Positions 46,140 through 52,981 of a stretch of DNA of 59,473 nt are shown here, piece after piece (within the stretch, counting starts at the first letter, position 1; every line of letters starts with the position of its first letter). The notes under the pieces were generated by a model. It was not told where the DNA came from. It did no database searches and saw only the letters and a program-made list of their open reading frames with translations. The stretch covers positions 1 to 59,473 of the forward strand of contig NZ_LXEN01000150.1 of assembly GCF_001654855.1 (NCBI RefSeq). Direction: 5' to 3'. The translations under genes were made by a program, and so were the position numbers. The DNA is from Proteus myxofaciens ATCC 19692 (GTDB taxonomy: Bacteria; Pseudomonadota; Gammaproteobacteria; Enterobacterales; Enterobacteriaceae).

Positions 46140-46670
46140 TTAGCTTTTTTTCTCTTTATAAAGTTCATTAAAACGACGTAGGAATAGAGCTTTTGCTTGT
46201 TGTGGTGTGAGTGGATTAACAACAAAATCACTTGCTGGAATACCTTCAAGCATTAACCAGTTACTACCTACATCGATATCTAAATCACGCTTTTCTGTGG
46301 CTAACATCATTAGATCTGCAAAATGAACTTCGTTAGACATAGTTTCAGGTAATCCAAACTTTTTGCGGATCATCTTCTCTATACGCAACTCAATTAATTT
46401 ATAGTCAGGTAGTAGCTTTTTAAGCGGTGATGGTAGGTCTTTGACATAAGCCTCACTGGAATCATGAAGTAGGGCTTCTAGTGCAAATTCAGGCGCAACT
46501 AAATAGCTGGTATATACAGAATGTTGAGCAACAGAATAAAAATTATCAAGTTGTCCATTGAAACGACATTCATTAGAAAGACCACTGGCTATATCTTGAA
46601 TATCTATATCTTCGAGCCGTACATCGAGATAATAGAAATGTTTATTTGTAGCGGTTGCAATATAAGACAT
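46140..46670 (-). CDS. HD-domain phosphohydrolase (YfbR-like), prophage
   Basis: A 176-aa HD-superfamily protein common in the left arm of lambdoid prophages. The metal-binding residues are His in VAQHSVYTS, His-Asp in LEALLHDSSEAYVKDLP, and a later Asp in VHFADLMMLATEKRD. The YfbR family is a 5'-deoxynucleotidase, so a role in dNTP balance is plausible. ATG at 46670 sits four bases after GGAGAG. Start-proximal sequence GTGTGGAGAGAA is shared with xis. Confidence 0.8.
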   Translation of the reverse strand: MSYIATATNKHFYYLDVRLEDIDIQDIASGLSNECRFNGQLDNFYSVAQHSVYTSYLVAPEFALEALLHDSSEAYVKDLPSPLKKLLPDYKLIELRIEKMIRKKFGLPETMSNEVHFADLMMLATEKRDLDIDVGSNWLMLEGIPASDFVVNPLTPQQAKALFLRRFNELYKEKKS

Positions 46671-46855
46671 TATTCTCTCCACACAATTTTTAGGTAATAA
46701 GATCCCCTCTCGAATTAATCGAGATTAAATTTCCCTGGTGTTGCTAATTAAAAAATAAAAATGAATTTGCACTTCACATAATAAGAAAGGGCACTAGCGG
46801 ATTGATATAATCCTGATAAGACATTTCATAAATAATGCCAGTACCCTTGCTTATT

Positions 46856-46981
46856 GAGTTAGTTTTAGTGATTGGTGGTAGGTGCTTATCTCCTACTTTC
46901 GGTCTTGTTGTGCAAGTATCCGCGTGGGTTAAGTGTCCACTGCTAATCAGCCTTAGCATTCACCAATCCTAAAACTAACTC
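46856..46981. ncRNA. Candidate structured RNA (c4/isrK-like) bounded by a 21-bp inverted repeat
   Basis: Arms 46856-46877 and 46961-46981 are complementary over 21 pairs with one bulged base. Inside are three smaller hairpins: GTAGG/CCTAC (46877-46895), CTTG/CAAG (near 46903-46915) and GCTAA/TTAGC (near 46942-46957). The result is a multibranched fold in the left operon upstream of the HD gene. C4-type antisense RNAs occur at similar phage positions, but I cannot match a consensus by eye. The strand is unknown. A small MITE-like element is the alternative. Confidence 0.4.
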
Positions 46982-46987
46982 TATAAA

Positions 46988-47055
46988 AATGGCTGACTGA
47001 ACAGAACATTATCACCATAACCCCTTTTAATGGTAAAAGACTCAACCAGCCATTA
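46988..47055. repeat. Second inverted repeat next to the structured element
   Basis: Outer arms AATGGCTG (46988-46995) and CAGCCATT (47048-47055) enclose an inner pair ACCAT / ATGGT around a CCCCTTTT loop. The element lies between the structured RNA candidate and a small leftward ORF. The remaining bases of the 46671-47088 gap show no gene. Confidence 0.45.
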
Positions 47056-47088
47056 TTTCTCTTCACACGTTCTCTTCACACATAAAAA

Positions 47089-47295
47089 TCATTTACTTTG
47101 GATATGAATAGCGCCTTTGATTCTGTACTCGTCTATTTCAGCATCCAGTTTTGATAATTTATCCACCAGCTCTTCACGTCTTGCGTTTAATTCACCAAGA
47201 ACTTTTATCGACGACAATTTTTCTTTCATCCATTTAGCAATATCATCATCAGTGAAATTATCTGGCGCTATGATTACTGGTTCGGCGGTGATCGT
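47089..47295 (-). CDS. Small prophage protein with a non-ATG start
   Basis: An open frame of 68 codons, coding for ITAEPVIIAPDNFTDDDIAK and continuing through a charged coiled-coil-like tail (ELNARREELVDKLSKLDAEI). Composition is protein-like, and the opposite-strand ORF is its shadow. No ATG, GTG or TTG exists at the N-terminus. A ribosome-binding site TAGAGAGAA, like those of xis and the HD gene, is followed by ACG (47295) and ATC (47292). Either serves as a rare start, or the start has mutated. An internal ATG would give 46 aa. It is the first gene of the leftward operon. Confidence 0.5.
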   Translation of the reverse strand, partial: TITAEPVIIAPDNFTDDDIAKWMKEKLSSIKVLGELNARREELVDKLSKLDAEIDEYRIKGAIHIQSK

Positions 47296-47341
47296 TTCTC
47301 TCTAAAACACACTAAAAATTCAAAATGCTATATGCATAAAA

Positions 47342-47376
47342 TATAGCAATGAGTATTGATAATAGCAAATGCTATT
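47342..47376. promoter_or_regulatory. Left operator cluster (OL-like)
   Basis: Two 16-bp near-palindromes with the half-site TGCTATT: TATAGCA-AT-GAGTATT (47342-47357) and AATAGCA-AA-TGCTATT (47361-47376). A further TGCTATA half-site is at 47326. The same sequences recur between the repressor and cro. They lie just upstream of the leftward genes and probably bind repressor and Cro to control pL. The other bases of the 47296-47641 gap look non-coding. Confidence 0.72.
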
Positions 47377-47641
47377 TTTAATTTTTTATTGCCTTTGTTT
47401 TATATGTTTGATTATATTGGAAATTAAATCTTTTTAACTACATTTAATACTTTAAAGTATTTTGATTATTTAGAGAGGATATAGCTTGATTTTGATAAAT
47501 AATATTTGCATTATAGTTAGAAGCTGTATGTATAAACAGTGGTTATGACATATTAAAGGATTATGAAATGGTGGAGATCTTAGAAAGGGTAGGAGTAGGT
47601 TCTTATAAAAAGATAGCCGTTAACACGGCAAAATGTGAAGA

Positions 47642-48235
47642 CTATCTTCTAAAATCACGTACTAGAAAAACAATAACACCATGTAAAGTACTTGATGAAA
47701 TATCAATTAATGGTACACGTGAATCATCAACTGCAAGGAACCCCTGAGCTCCACCTTCAAGGAACTTATAAACAGAAAAAGAGTTACCTATTTGAGCTAT
47801 TACCAGATCATCTGTACCTGGTTGTAATTGAGTGTCAACTATAGCGATACTGCCCGCAGGGGCTTCCGAACAACCACTATTCTTTTTAAGAATATATGCT
47901 TTGTATGATTTTAGAGCCTTACCAACTGGAGATAATATAAATTCCCCTGTAAACCCATTTTCATCCCATACAGGAATCTCTAGAGATCTATCAGCTCTAT
48001 ATTGTGGGGTTGAATTAGGAGATTCCATTTCACCTACTCCATTAGCCAACCAATCAATGTTGACTGCCAAAGCATTAGCTATATCTACTAATTTTGAAGA
48101 TCCTTTTGCATTGCCATTTACCAATCTCCAAATTGTAGGTTGAGCAACTCCAGACGCTTCTGCTAAAGCAGCCTGCGTCATATTTCCTCTTGATTTCATC
48201 GCTAATTTTAAGCGTTCTGCAATTGTCGTTTTCAT
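47642..48235 (-). CDS. Phage repressor, LexA/CI-like (HTH plus S24-like domain)
   Basis: A 197-aa prophage repressor. The N-terminal helix-turn-helix is MTQAALAEASGVAQPTIWRLV (residues ~19-39). The C-terminal half is an S24/LexA-like fold: IPVWDENG..., NSGCSEAPAGSIAIVD, LVIAQIGNSFSVYKFL. Lys157 fits the catalytic Lys. The usual G-D-S-M serine motif is replaced by NSGCSEAP, and no Ala-Gly cleavage pair is seen in the hinge, so RecA-stimulated self-cleavage is uncertain. ATG at 48235 excludes an upstream extension that would cover the operators. It is divergent from cro. Confidence 0.87.
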   Translation of the reverse strand: MKTTIAERLKLAMKSRGNMTQAALAEASGVAQPTIWRLVNGNAKGSSKLVDIANALAVNIDWLANGVGEMESPNSTPQYRADRSLEIPVWDENGFTGEFILSPVGKALKSYKAYILKKNSGCSEAPAGSIAIVDTQLQPGTDDLVIAQIGNSFSVYKFLEGGAQGFLAVDDSRVPLIDISSSTLHGVIVFLVRDFRR

Positions 48236-48246
48236 GTCACGAAATC

Positions 48247-48311
48247 TATAAGTTTGAGTATTAAAAATCAAATCGCAATTGCTATTGAATATCTTAATAC
48301 TCATTGCTATT
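48247..48311. promoter_or_regulatory. Right operator cluster (OR-like) between repressor and cro
   Basis: Three 16-bp sites at 48247-48262 (TATAAGT-TT-GAGTATT), 48271-48286 (AATCGCA-AT-TGCTATT) and 48296-48311 (AATACTC-AT-TGCTATT), evenly spaced by 24-25 bases. The third is the reverse complement of a left-cluster site over 15 bases. The arrangement is like lambda OR1-OR3 and should hold the repressor and cro promoters. Confidence 0.72.
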
Positions 48312-48344
48312 ATTTATTCATCTTTTATACGTTTGAGGTTATTT

Positions 48345-48557
48345 ATGAAAAACCAAGCAATAGAGAAAGCAATCCGCATTGTTGGAAGTCAACAGAAGTT
48401 GGCTACCTTATGTGGAGTATCTCAACCTACTGTATGGCGTTGGCTTCATGGTGGTGGAATGGATTCTAAATATGTTGTGAAAGTTGTAAAAGCAACAAGA
48501 AACCAAGTTCGTGCTCAAGATATTTATCCTGAATTAAGTGAGTTATTAGCTCAATAG
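48345..48557 (+). CDS. Cro-like transcriptional regulator (YdaS-type HTH)
   Basis: A 70-aa DNA-binding protein with one helix-turn-helix: SQQKLATLCGVSQPTVWRWL. It resembles the YdaS/CroE group, with a C-terminal RAQDIYPELSELL. ATG at 48345 preceded by TGAGG. It sits first in the rightward operon, immediately after the operators, the defining place of cro. The longer frame upstream crosses the operators and is rejected. Confidence 0.85.
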   Translation: MKNQAIEKAIRIVGSQQKLATLCGVSQPTVWRWLHGGGMDSKYVVKVVKATRNQVRAQDIYPELSELLAQ

Positions 48558-48627
48558 TTACTAATTAATACAATAACAAACCCGTTTAACACAGTTAACT
48601 ACAAGAATTTTTCAATGGTGGTAGGAA

Positions 48628-49086
48628 ATGAGCAATCAATCAATAAAACAAGTAGTGAAAGAAATGTGTGATGTGACAGCTGGTGGGCGTGAGGCAATGG
48701 CGGGGGCATTGGGCATGTCGCTCACTTCATTCAACAACAAATTATATGAAAAAAACGGTTGTCGCTCATTTGATTTAAACGAGCTGTTAGCCATGCAAGA
48801 TATTTCTAAAACCGTGTTATTTGCTGAGTTCGTTGCACGAGAAAGCGAAATGTTGCTGGTGGAACGTATTAAAGCGGATGAATTGGATGAACCTGAACTG
48901 TTTCGTATGCATAGCAAAGTCGGGGCAAAACAAGGTGAGTTGGCTATTTATTTAGAAAAAAGTCTTGAGGATGGCGTTGTTGATTCTCATGAGGAAAAAC
49001 AGCTTAACGAAATACTCGACAGAGTTATTGCCAGTGGTCGCGCATTTGTTACTGCATTTATCACATTACATAGGAAGAAAAAATAA
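48628..49086 (+). CDS. YmfL/CII-like phage regulatory protein (Phage_CP76)
   Basis: A 152-aa protein like e14 YmfL: KQVVKEMCDVTAGGREAMAG, then ALGMSLTSFNNKLYEKNGCRSFDLNEL, a helix-turn-helix arrangement. The family occupies the cII position of lambdoid and P2-like phages and probably acts as an activator of repressor or integrase promoters. The C-terminal half is a charged helix. The ribosome-binding site GGTAGG precedes its ATG. Its stop shares an A with a small ORF (TAATG). Confidence 0.82.
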   Translation: MSNQSIKQVVKEMCDVTAGGREAMAGALGMSLTSFNNKLYEKNGCRSFDLNELLAMQDISKTVLFAEFVARESEMLLVERIKADELDEPELFRMHSKVGAKQGELAIYLEKSLEDGVVDSHEEKQLNEILDRVIASGRAFVTAFITLHRKKK

Positions 49087-49169
49087 TGATGGGCTTTAAA
49101 AAGGGTGAAGCCAAAGGTGTACGGCCTCTGGCTTCGGGTTGCCAATTTCAATTGTGTGAAGAGAAATAA
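49086..49169 (+). CDS. Possible 27-aa micro-protein
   Basis: MMGFKKGEAKGVRPLASGCQ and a seven-residue tail. The ATG overlaps the preceding stop (TAATG), which would couple translation. It fills the gap to the next gene exactly. No homology is recognised; it may be a spacer. Confidence 0.3.
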   Translation: MMGFKKGEAKGVRPLASGCQFQLCEEK

Positions 49170-49171
49170 GC

Positions 49172-49381
49172 ATGAGTAGATTAGCGCATTTTATACCTAA
49201 AAAGCAATTCCGTTGTTTACCTGTCTCAGGTGGTCAGTCATTTCGCTATGTAGAAATCATAGCGTCTGACGAGCAATCAAACAACTACCCACACAACACG
49301 GATTGGGTAGATAGACAGTCACTTAAAAAACCATGGGCTGATTTTTATTTTCTCAGCAAGGAGCGAGGTCATGAGCAATGA
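49172..49381 (+). CDS. Small prophage protein, unknown function
   Basis: A 69-aa soluble protein (MSRLAHFIPKKQFRCLP ... WADFYFLSKERGHEQ). No domain is recognised. It has a good ribosome-binding site (GAAGAG, about 8 bases upstream), and its end overlaps the DUF4222 gene by 11 bases, typical of a packed phage early operon. It has no membrane segment or signal peptide. Confidence 0.6.
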   Translation: MSRLAHFIPKKQFRCLPVSGGQSFRYVEIIASDEQSNNYPHNTDWVDRQSLKKPWADFYFLSKERGHEQ

Positions 49382-49550
49382 GAACCCAAATAACCTTGAC
49401 CGATATTACCGAAATCCACGAGGGATACTTGTTCATGTTGTTCGTTATGACAGAGAAAAACAGCGCGTCATTTTTATGCTTGATGGCTGTGATGATCCGC
49501 AATGCGAACCCGTGCAACGATTTAGAGAGAAGTACACTCGTGTTAAGTAA
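49371..49550 (+). CDS. DUF4222-like small prophage protein
   Basis: A 59-aa protein too short for common ORF cut-offs. MSNENPNNLDRYYRNPRGIL then VHVVRYDREKQRVIFMLDG and a C-terminal VQRFREKYTRV. The pattern, a small beta-barrel-like domain with Y-R-D/N-P-R-G-x-x-V at the start and RVIF in the middle, fits the DUF4222 family of lambdoid prophage early regions. Ribosome-binding site AAGGAGCGAG. A longer ORF in another frame here is its shadow. Confidence 0.68.
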   Translation: MSNENPNNLDRYYRNPRGILVHVVRYDREKQRVIFMLDGCDDPQCEPVQRFREKYTRVK

Positions 49551-49562
49551 TGAGGTGGCAAG

Positions 49563-50627
49563 ATGAGTTTATTATTACTACAAAGTCGCCCTTTAGTCGT
49601 TATTCCTGAATTAGCAGTACGCCTAGGTTTAAATGAGGCAATGTTGTTACAGCAAATTCAATATTGGCTAACTGAAACCACGTCAGGTGTGGAATATGAC
49701 GGTTCACGTTGGATTTATAACACGGTTGAAGAGTGGAAAAATCAATTTCCATTTTTCTCTGAATCAACGATAAAGCGTGCTTTTACTAATTTGAAAAAGC
49801 AGGGTGTTTTACGTATTGAGCAAATCAATAAATCGAATCATGACCGCACAAATTATTATGCCATTAATTACGGTCATCACCTGCTGACCGAAGAGGTCAA
49901 TATGACCCAATCGAACGGTGATAACTTATCTAATCGAACAGTTCAAAATGACCTTATCGATAAGCGCAAATTGAAACCGTCAAACAGTTCAAAATGCGCT
50001 GTTCTGAACGGGTCAAAATGGCCTGATCTTACAGAGAATACAACAGAGATTACTTCAGAGAATACAACAGAGACTAACTCTTCTTGTCAGGTTCCTACTG
50101 AACCCGACAACCGTCCTGAAAAATTAGTTTTAAATTATTTTAATCAGATCACAAATTCTAAATACCGTGAAGGAAAAACCACAACGGGTCACATCAAAGC
50201 GCGTTTAGCGGAAGGTTTTACTCCTGATGACCTGATGTTAATTATCGATTATCTCACGGCTAAATGGCAGAAAGATCCAAAAATGCAGGATTACTTACGC
50301 CCTAAAACGTTATTTATTCCTGAAAATTGCATTGAATATCAAGATAAGGCGATTAAATGGCGAGATGCGGGACGTCCTGAATGTGCTAATGGTCGATGGT
50401 TAAAACCTGGAGAAGTGGCCGTCGAGATCAACGCGGTTGAACGTGATGAAACGTTTAGAAAAATGTTCACATCAGGGTGGAAGCCAGAGAATCGCATTCA
50501 AACATTAGCTGTCGAGCAAGCAAAGAAAAATGGTCTTGGTCGTATGAGTGAAGTCGCGGGTTTAGCCTCATTTCGTGGTATTTGGAAACAAGCGACAGAG
50601 CAAGTTGCCAAGGAGGCTCAGCAATGA
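49563..50627 (+). CDS. Phage replication protein (HTH N-terminus, conserved phage C-terminal domain)
   Basis: A 354-aa initiator-like protein in the position of lambda O. Residues 1-110 form a winged-helix DNA-binding region (LGLNEAMLLQQIQYWL, FFSESTIKRAFTNLKKQGVL). A Ser/Thr/Asn-rich linker follows. Residues ~195-275 hold the Phg_2220_C-like domain (VLNYFNQITNSKYREGKTT ... YLRPKTLFIPENCIEYQ). No helicase or primase motifs are seen, so it should load the host or another helicase. It overlaps the methylase gene by 4 bases. The phage origin is probably inside this gene, but no iterons were identified. Confidence 0.75.
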   Translation: MSLLLLQSRPLVVIPELAVRLGLNEAMLLQQIQYWLTETTSGVEYDGSRWIYNTVEEWKNQFPFFSESTIKRAFTNLKKQGVLRIEQINKSNHDRTNYYAINYGHHLLTEEVNMTQSNGDNLSNRTVQNDLIDKRKLKPSNSSKCAVLNGSKWPDLTENTTEITSENTTETNSSCQVPTEPDNRPEKLVLNYFNQITNSKYREGKTTTGHIKARLAEGFTPDDLMLIIDYLTAKWQKDPKMQDYLRPKTLFIPENCIEYQDKAIKWRDAGRPECANGRWLKPGEVAVEINAVERDETFRKMFTSGWKPENRIQTLAVEQAKKNGLGRMSEVAGLASFRGIWKQATEQVAKEAQQ

Positions 50628-51262
50628 TTGATTACGCACTGAAATTACAGGAATTAAAAAGCCAATCTGCTCATAAATTAAAGGAAATTGGTGACCAATG
50701 GTGTACTCCTGAAAACCTATATTGGGGTATCAATTCACTCTATGGACCTTTCACGCTCGATTTATTTACGGATGAGCAAAACAGCAAATGTCCGCATTTC
50801 TACACCGTTGAGGATAATGCGCTTACTCAAGATTGGTCGGAAAAACTGAAAGAAATTGGCGGTTCAGCTTTCGCTAATCCGCCTTATTCGCGTAGTTCAT
50901 ATCATGAAAAACAAGCTATCACGGGTGTTCGACACATTATGGATCATGCATTAGCGATGCGCGAAAAAGGGGGGCGATATGTATTTTTGCTAAAAGTAGC
51001 AACATCCGAAACATGGTGGCCAGAAAACGCAGATCATATTTGCTTTATCCGTGGGCGTATCGGGTTTGAAGTCCCCGAATGGTTTATACCATCAAGCCAA
51101 GATCAAACCCCAACAGGGGCATTTTTTGCCGGTGCGATTGTTCTATTTGATAAGACATGGGTGGGTAAACGCTTTGATTACATTCAACGTAGCGAACTAG
51201 AACAAATCGGTAAGACATGTATTGAACAAGCGAAATGGCTTGTATTGCGAGGTGTTGCATGA
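50624..51262 (+). CDS. Phage DNA N-6-adenine methyltransferase (Dam family)
   Basis: A 212-aa methylase of the phage Dam family (PF05869 type). It has the catalytic NPPY motif in GSAFANPPYSRSSYHEKQ and the start-proximal DQWCTPENLYWGINSLYGPFTLDLFTDE block that binds AdoMet. It probably methylates adenine in GATC-like sites to protect phage DNA or tune replication; specificity is unknown. ATG 50624 with ribosome-binding site AAGGAGG; the upstream extension overlaps the replication gene and is rejected. Stop overlaps the next start (ATGA). Confidence 0.85.
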   Translation: MIDYALKLQELKSQSAHKLKEIGDQWCTPENLYWGINSLYGPFTLDLFTDEQNSKCPHFYTVEDNALTQDWSEKLKEIGGSAFANPPYSRSSYHEKQAITGVRHIMDHALAMREKGGRYVFLLKVATSETWWPENADHICFIRGRIGFEVPEWFIPSSQDQTPTGAFFAGAIVLFDKTWVGKRFDYIQRSELEQIGKTCIEQAKWLVLRGVA

Positions 51263-51711
51263 AAATCACAGAGCAAATTTTGGCGTTGTACAAAACAGGT
51301 GAGTTGGTAGATCGAGATCTTGTTACTCGTGATTTAGATACCACTCAAGGGGGAGCATCTCGCGCGTTAGCTTATCTTCACAATCTAGGTGCATTAACCC
51401 AAGTTAGCGAAGAACGACCATTACGTTACAGAGTCATTGAAACAGCTGAAAGTATATATCACGCCATGATTGAAGAGCGTAAATGTGGTGAATCTATTTA
51501 TCTTGAAAAACTCAATATTCAAAAAGCCAAAAAACGAGGACTTCCCACTCTCAAATGGGTAAAGCATGCCACCTCTAATTTTGCATTAATGGGGAAATTA
51601 CCCACAGAGCCGTATGACTCATTAGTACGTGCGGTAAGAGGTCCTATTGCTAATAACGCTGATGAAGCGTTGAAAGCTTGGGATAAAAGGGAGATGAACA
51701 ATGCTCACTAA
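51259..51711 (+). CDS. Prophage protein with predicted winged-helix N-terminus
   Basis: A 150-aa protein not recognised by name. Residues 1-60 read like a winged helix: ITEQILALYKTGELVDRDLV, GASRALAYLHNLGALTQV, RYRVIE. The middle is Lys/Glu-rich, and the end has WVKHATSNFALMGKLP. Proteins like this are common between the replication and rusA genes of lambdoid prophages. It is translationally coupled at both ends by overlaps. Confidence 0.6.
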   Translation: MKITEQILALYKTGELVDRDLVTRDLDTTQGGASRALAYLHNLGALTQVSEERPLRYRVIETAESIYHAMIEERKCGESIYLEKLNIQKAKKRGLPTLKWVKHATSNFALMGKLPTEPYDSLVRAVRGPIANNADEALKAWDKREMNNAH

Positions 51712-51781
51712 ATACATGCTGTTTGTTGGTTTCTGGTTTGTTGTCATGCTGGCTATTGGGTTGTGGGGGACTTATGCCTGA
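51701..51781 (+). CDS. 26-aa single-helix membrane micro-protein
   Basis: MLTKYMLFVGFWFVVMLAIG followed by LWGTYA: one hydrophobic helix covering nearly the whole protein. The ATG overlaps the previous gene's end by 11 bases and the stop overlaps the rusA start by 8. This tiling favours a real phage gene; function unknown. Confidence 0.45.
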   Translation: MLTKYMLFVGFWFVVMLAIGLWGTYA

Positions 51782-52160
51782 ATTAACCCTAACGTTGCCA
51801 TTTCCACCCAGTGTTAACGCTTATTGGCGAAATATTAAAGGTAGAACGTTAATTAGTGAAAAAGGACGAAAGTTTCGAATTAACACCATAGCGTCTGTGT
51901 ATGAGCAGCTAAAACAAAAACCGAAAGCAATTAAAGAAAATGTTTCTGTCCTGGTTCGCTTATATCCTCCGACAAAACAGCGCAGAGACATCGATAACTT
52001 TTTAAAAGCCCCCTTTGACGCATTAACCCATGCGGGTATTTGGGAAGATGATCAGCAAGTAAAACACATGGATGTGATGTTAATGGAAGTCGTAAAGGGT
52101 GGAAAATTAGAAATTATTATTCGCCCATTTAATAAAAACGTGATGTACGGTCACGAGTAA
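51774..52160 (+). CDS. rusA: RusA-like Holliday-junction resolvase
   Basis: A 128-aa endodeoxyribonuclease that resolves four-way DNA junctions. LTLPFPPSVNAYWR is the family N-terminus. The acidic metal-binding residues are in RRDIDNFLKAPFDALTHAGIWEDDQQ, the RusA signature. The ATG at 51774 gives the family length (~120 aa); a longer upstream frame is the micro-protein region. Confidence 0.9.
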   Translation: MPELTLTLPFPPSVNAYWRNIKGRTLISEKGRKFRINTIASVYEQLKQKPKAIKENVSVLVRLYPPTKQRRDIDNFLKAPFDALTHAGIWEDDQQVKHMDVMLMEVVKGGKLEIIIRPFNKNVMYGHE

Positions 52161-52177
52161 AAGTGGAGAGAAATAGC

Positions 52178-52981
52178 ATGAATGGATTAATTGTTATTGA
52201 TGGTTTTCAGGTTCGTAGAGATATCGCGGGTCGTTATTGTTTAAATGATTTACATCGCGTATCAGGGGGAGAAAAACGACACCAACCGTCAAACTGGAGT
52301 TCATTAGCTCAAACTAAAGAGTTAATTGATGAAATTTCCACCGCTCCTGAGATCACAGGAGCGCCTATTGTTACCGTGGCTGGTGGATATAACCAAGGCA
52401 CTTATGTTTGCAAGGAATTAGTGTATGCCTACGCAATGTGGATCAGTGCGTCTTTTCATTTAAAAGTCATTCGTACCTTTGATGCGTTAATGACACAGCA
52501 ACACCAAGAAAAAATCAGTGATAAAGTGCAAGCCGGGGTGATATTGCTGGAATCCATGTCTAAAAGTTTAAACTTCTCGAATTCATCAAAATTAGGCGCT
52601 TATCAAAAATTACAAGTAATGGCGGGATTGCCTGAATTAGCGCCTGTTTATGCGATTGATGCGCCAAATGGGTCTATGGATGGTTCAAGCCGTCCAACAG
52701 TCGCTTTATCAACATTGATAAAAAAACATAATTTACCCATTTCTGCACCACAGGCATTTAAGCGGTTAGCCGAACTCGGTATTGTTGAGCGTTTATCACG
52801 ACCAAGCACGAAAACCGCCAACAAAGTGAAAGAGTTTTGGTCTGTAACGGCTAGAGGTTGTCAGTTTGGGAAGAATATGACAAGCCCGAATAATCCTCGT
52901 GAAACACAACCGCACTTTTTTGAGAGTAAAACGGATGAGCTGATCCGTATGGTGATGCTAAATAAACAGGTGAGCGCATGA
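52178..52981 (+). CDS. KilA-N domain protein (antirepressor/regulator-like)
   Basis: A 267-aa protein with an N-terminal KilA-N DNA-binding domain (residues ~8-110): GLIVIDGFQVRRDIAGRYCL, LNDLHRVSG, NWSSLAQTKELI, TYVCKELVYAYAMWISASFH. The C-terminal region has an ANT-like/winged-helix segment (SAPQAFKRLAELGIVERLSR). Such proteins are phage antirepressors or regulators. ATG 52178 follows GTGGAGAGAA. It overlaps the next gene by 4 bases. Given the unusual repressor, this is a candidate for inducer of lysis. Confidence 0.8.
   Translation: MNGLIVIDGFQVRRDIAGRYCLNDLHRVSGGEKRHQPSNWSSLAQTKELIDEISTAPEITGAPIVTVAGGYNQGTYVCKELVYAYAMWISASFHLKVIRTFDALMTQQHQEKISDKVQAGVILLESMSKSLNFSNSSKLGAYQKLQVMAGLPELAPVYAIDAPNGSMDGSSRPTVALSTLIKKHNLPISAPQAFKRLAELGIVERLSRPSTKTANKVKEFWSVTARGCQFGKNMTSPNNPRETQPHFFESKTDELIRMVMLNKQVSA

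Noticed and set aside
46774..46959. 61-aa minus-strand ORF in the gap upstream of the HD gene
   Set aside because: It runs through the hairpins of the multibranched inverted-repeat element and has no good ribosome-binding site; the structure explains the sequence better.
47568..47747. 59-aa plus-strand ORF convergent with the repressor gene
   Set aside because: More than half overlaps the repressor coding end on the other strand; no family recognised.
49378..49566. 62-aa ORF in a different frame of the DUF4222 gene
   Set aside because: The overlapping 59-aa frame has the better ribosome-binding site and a recognisable family pattern.
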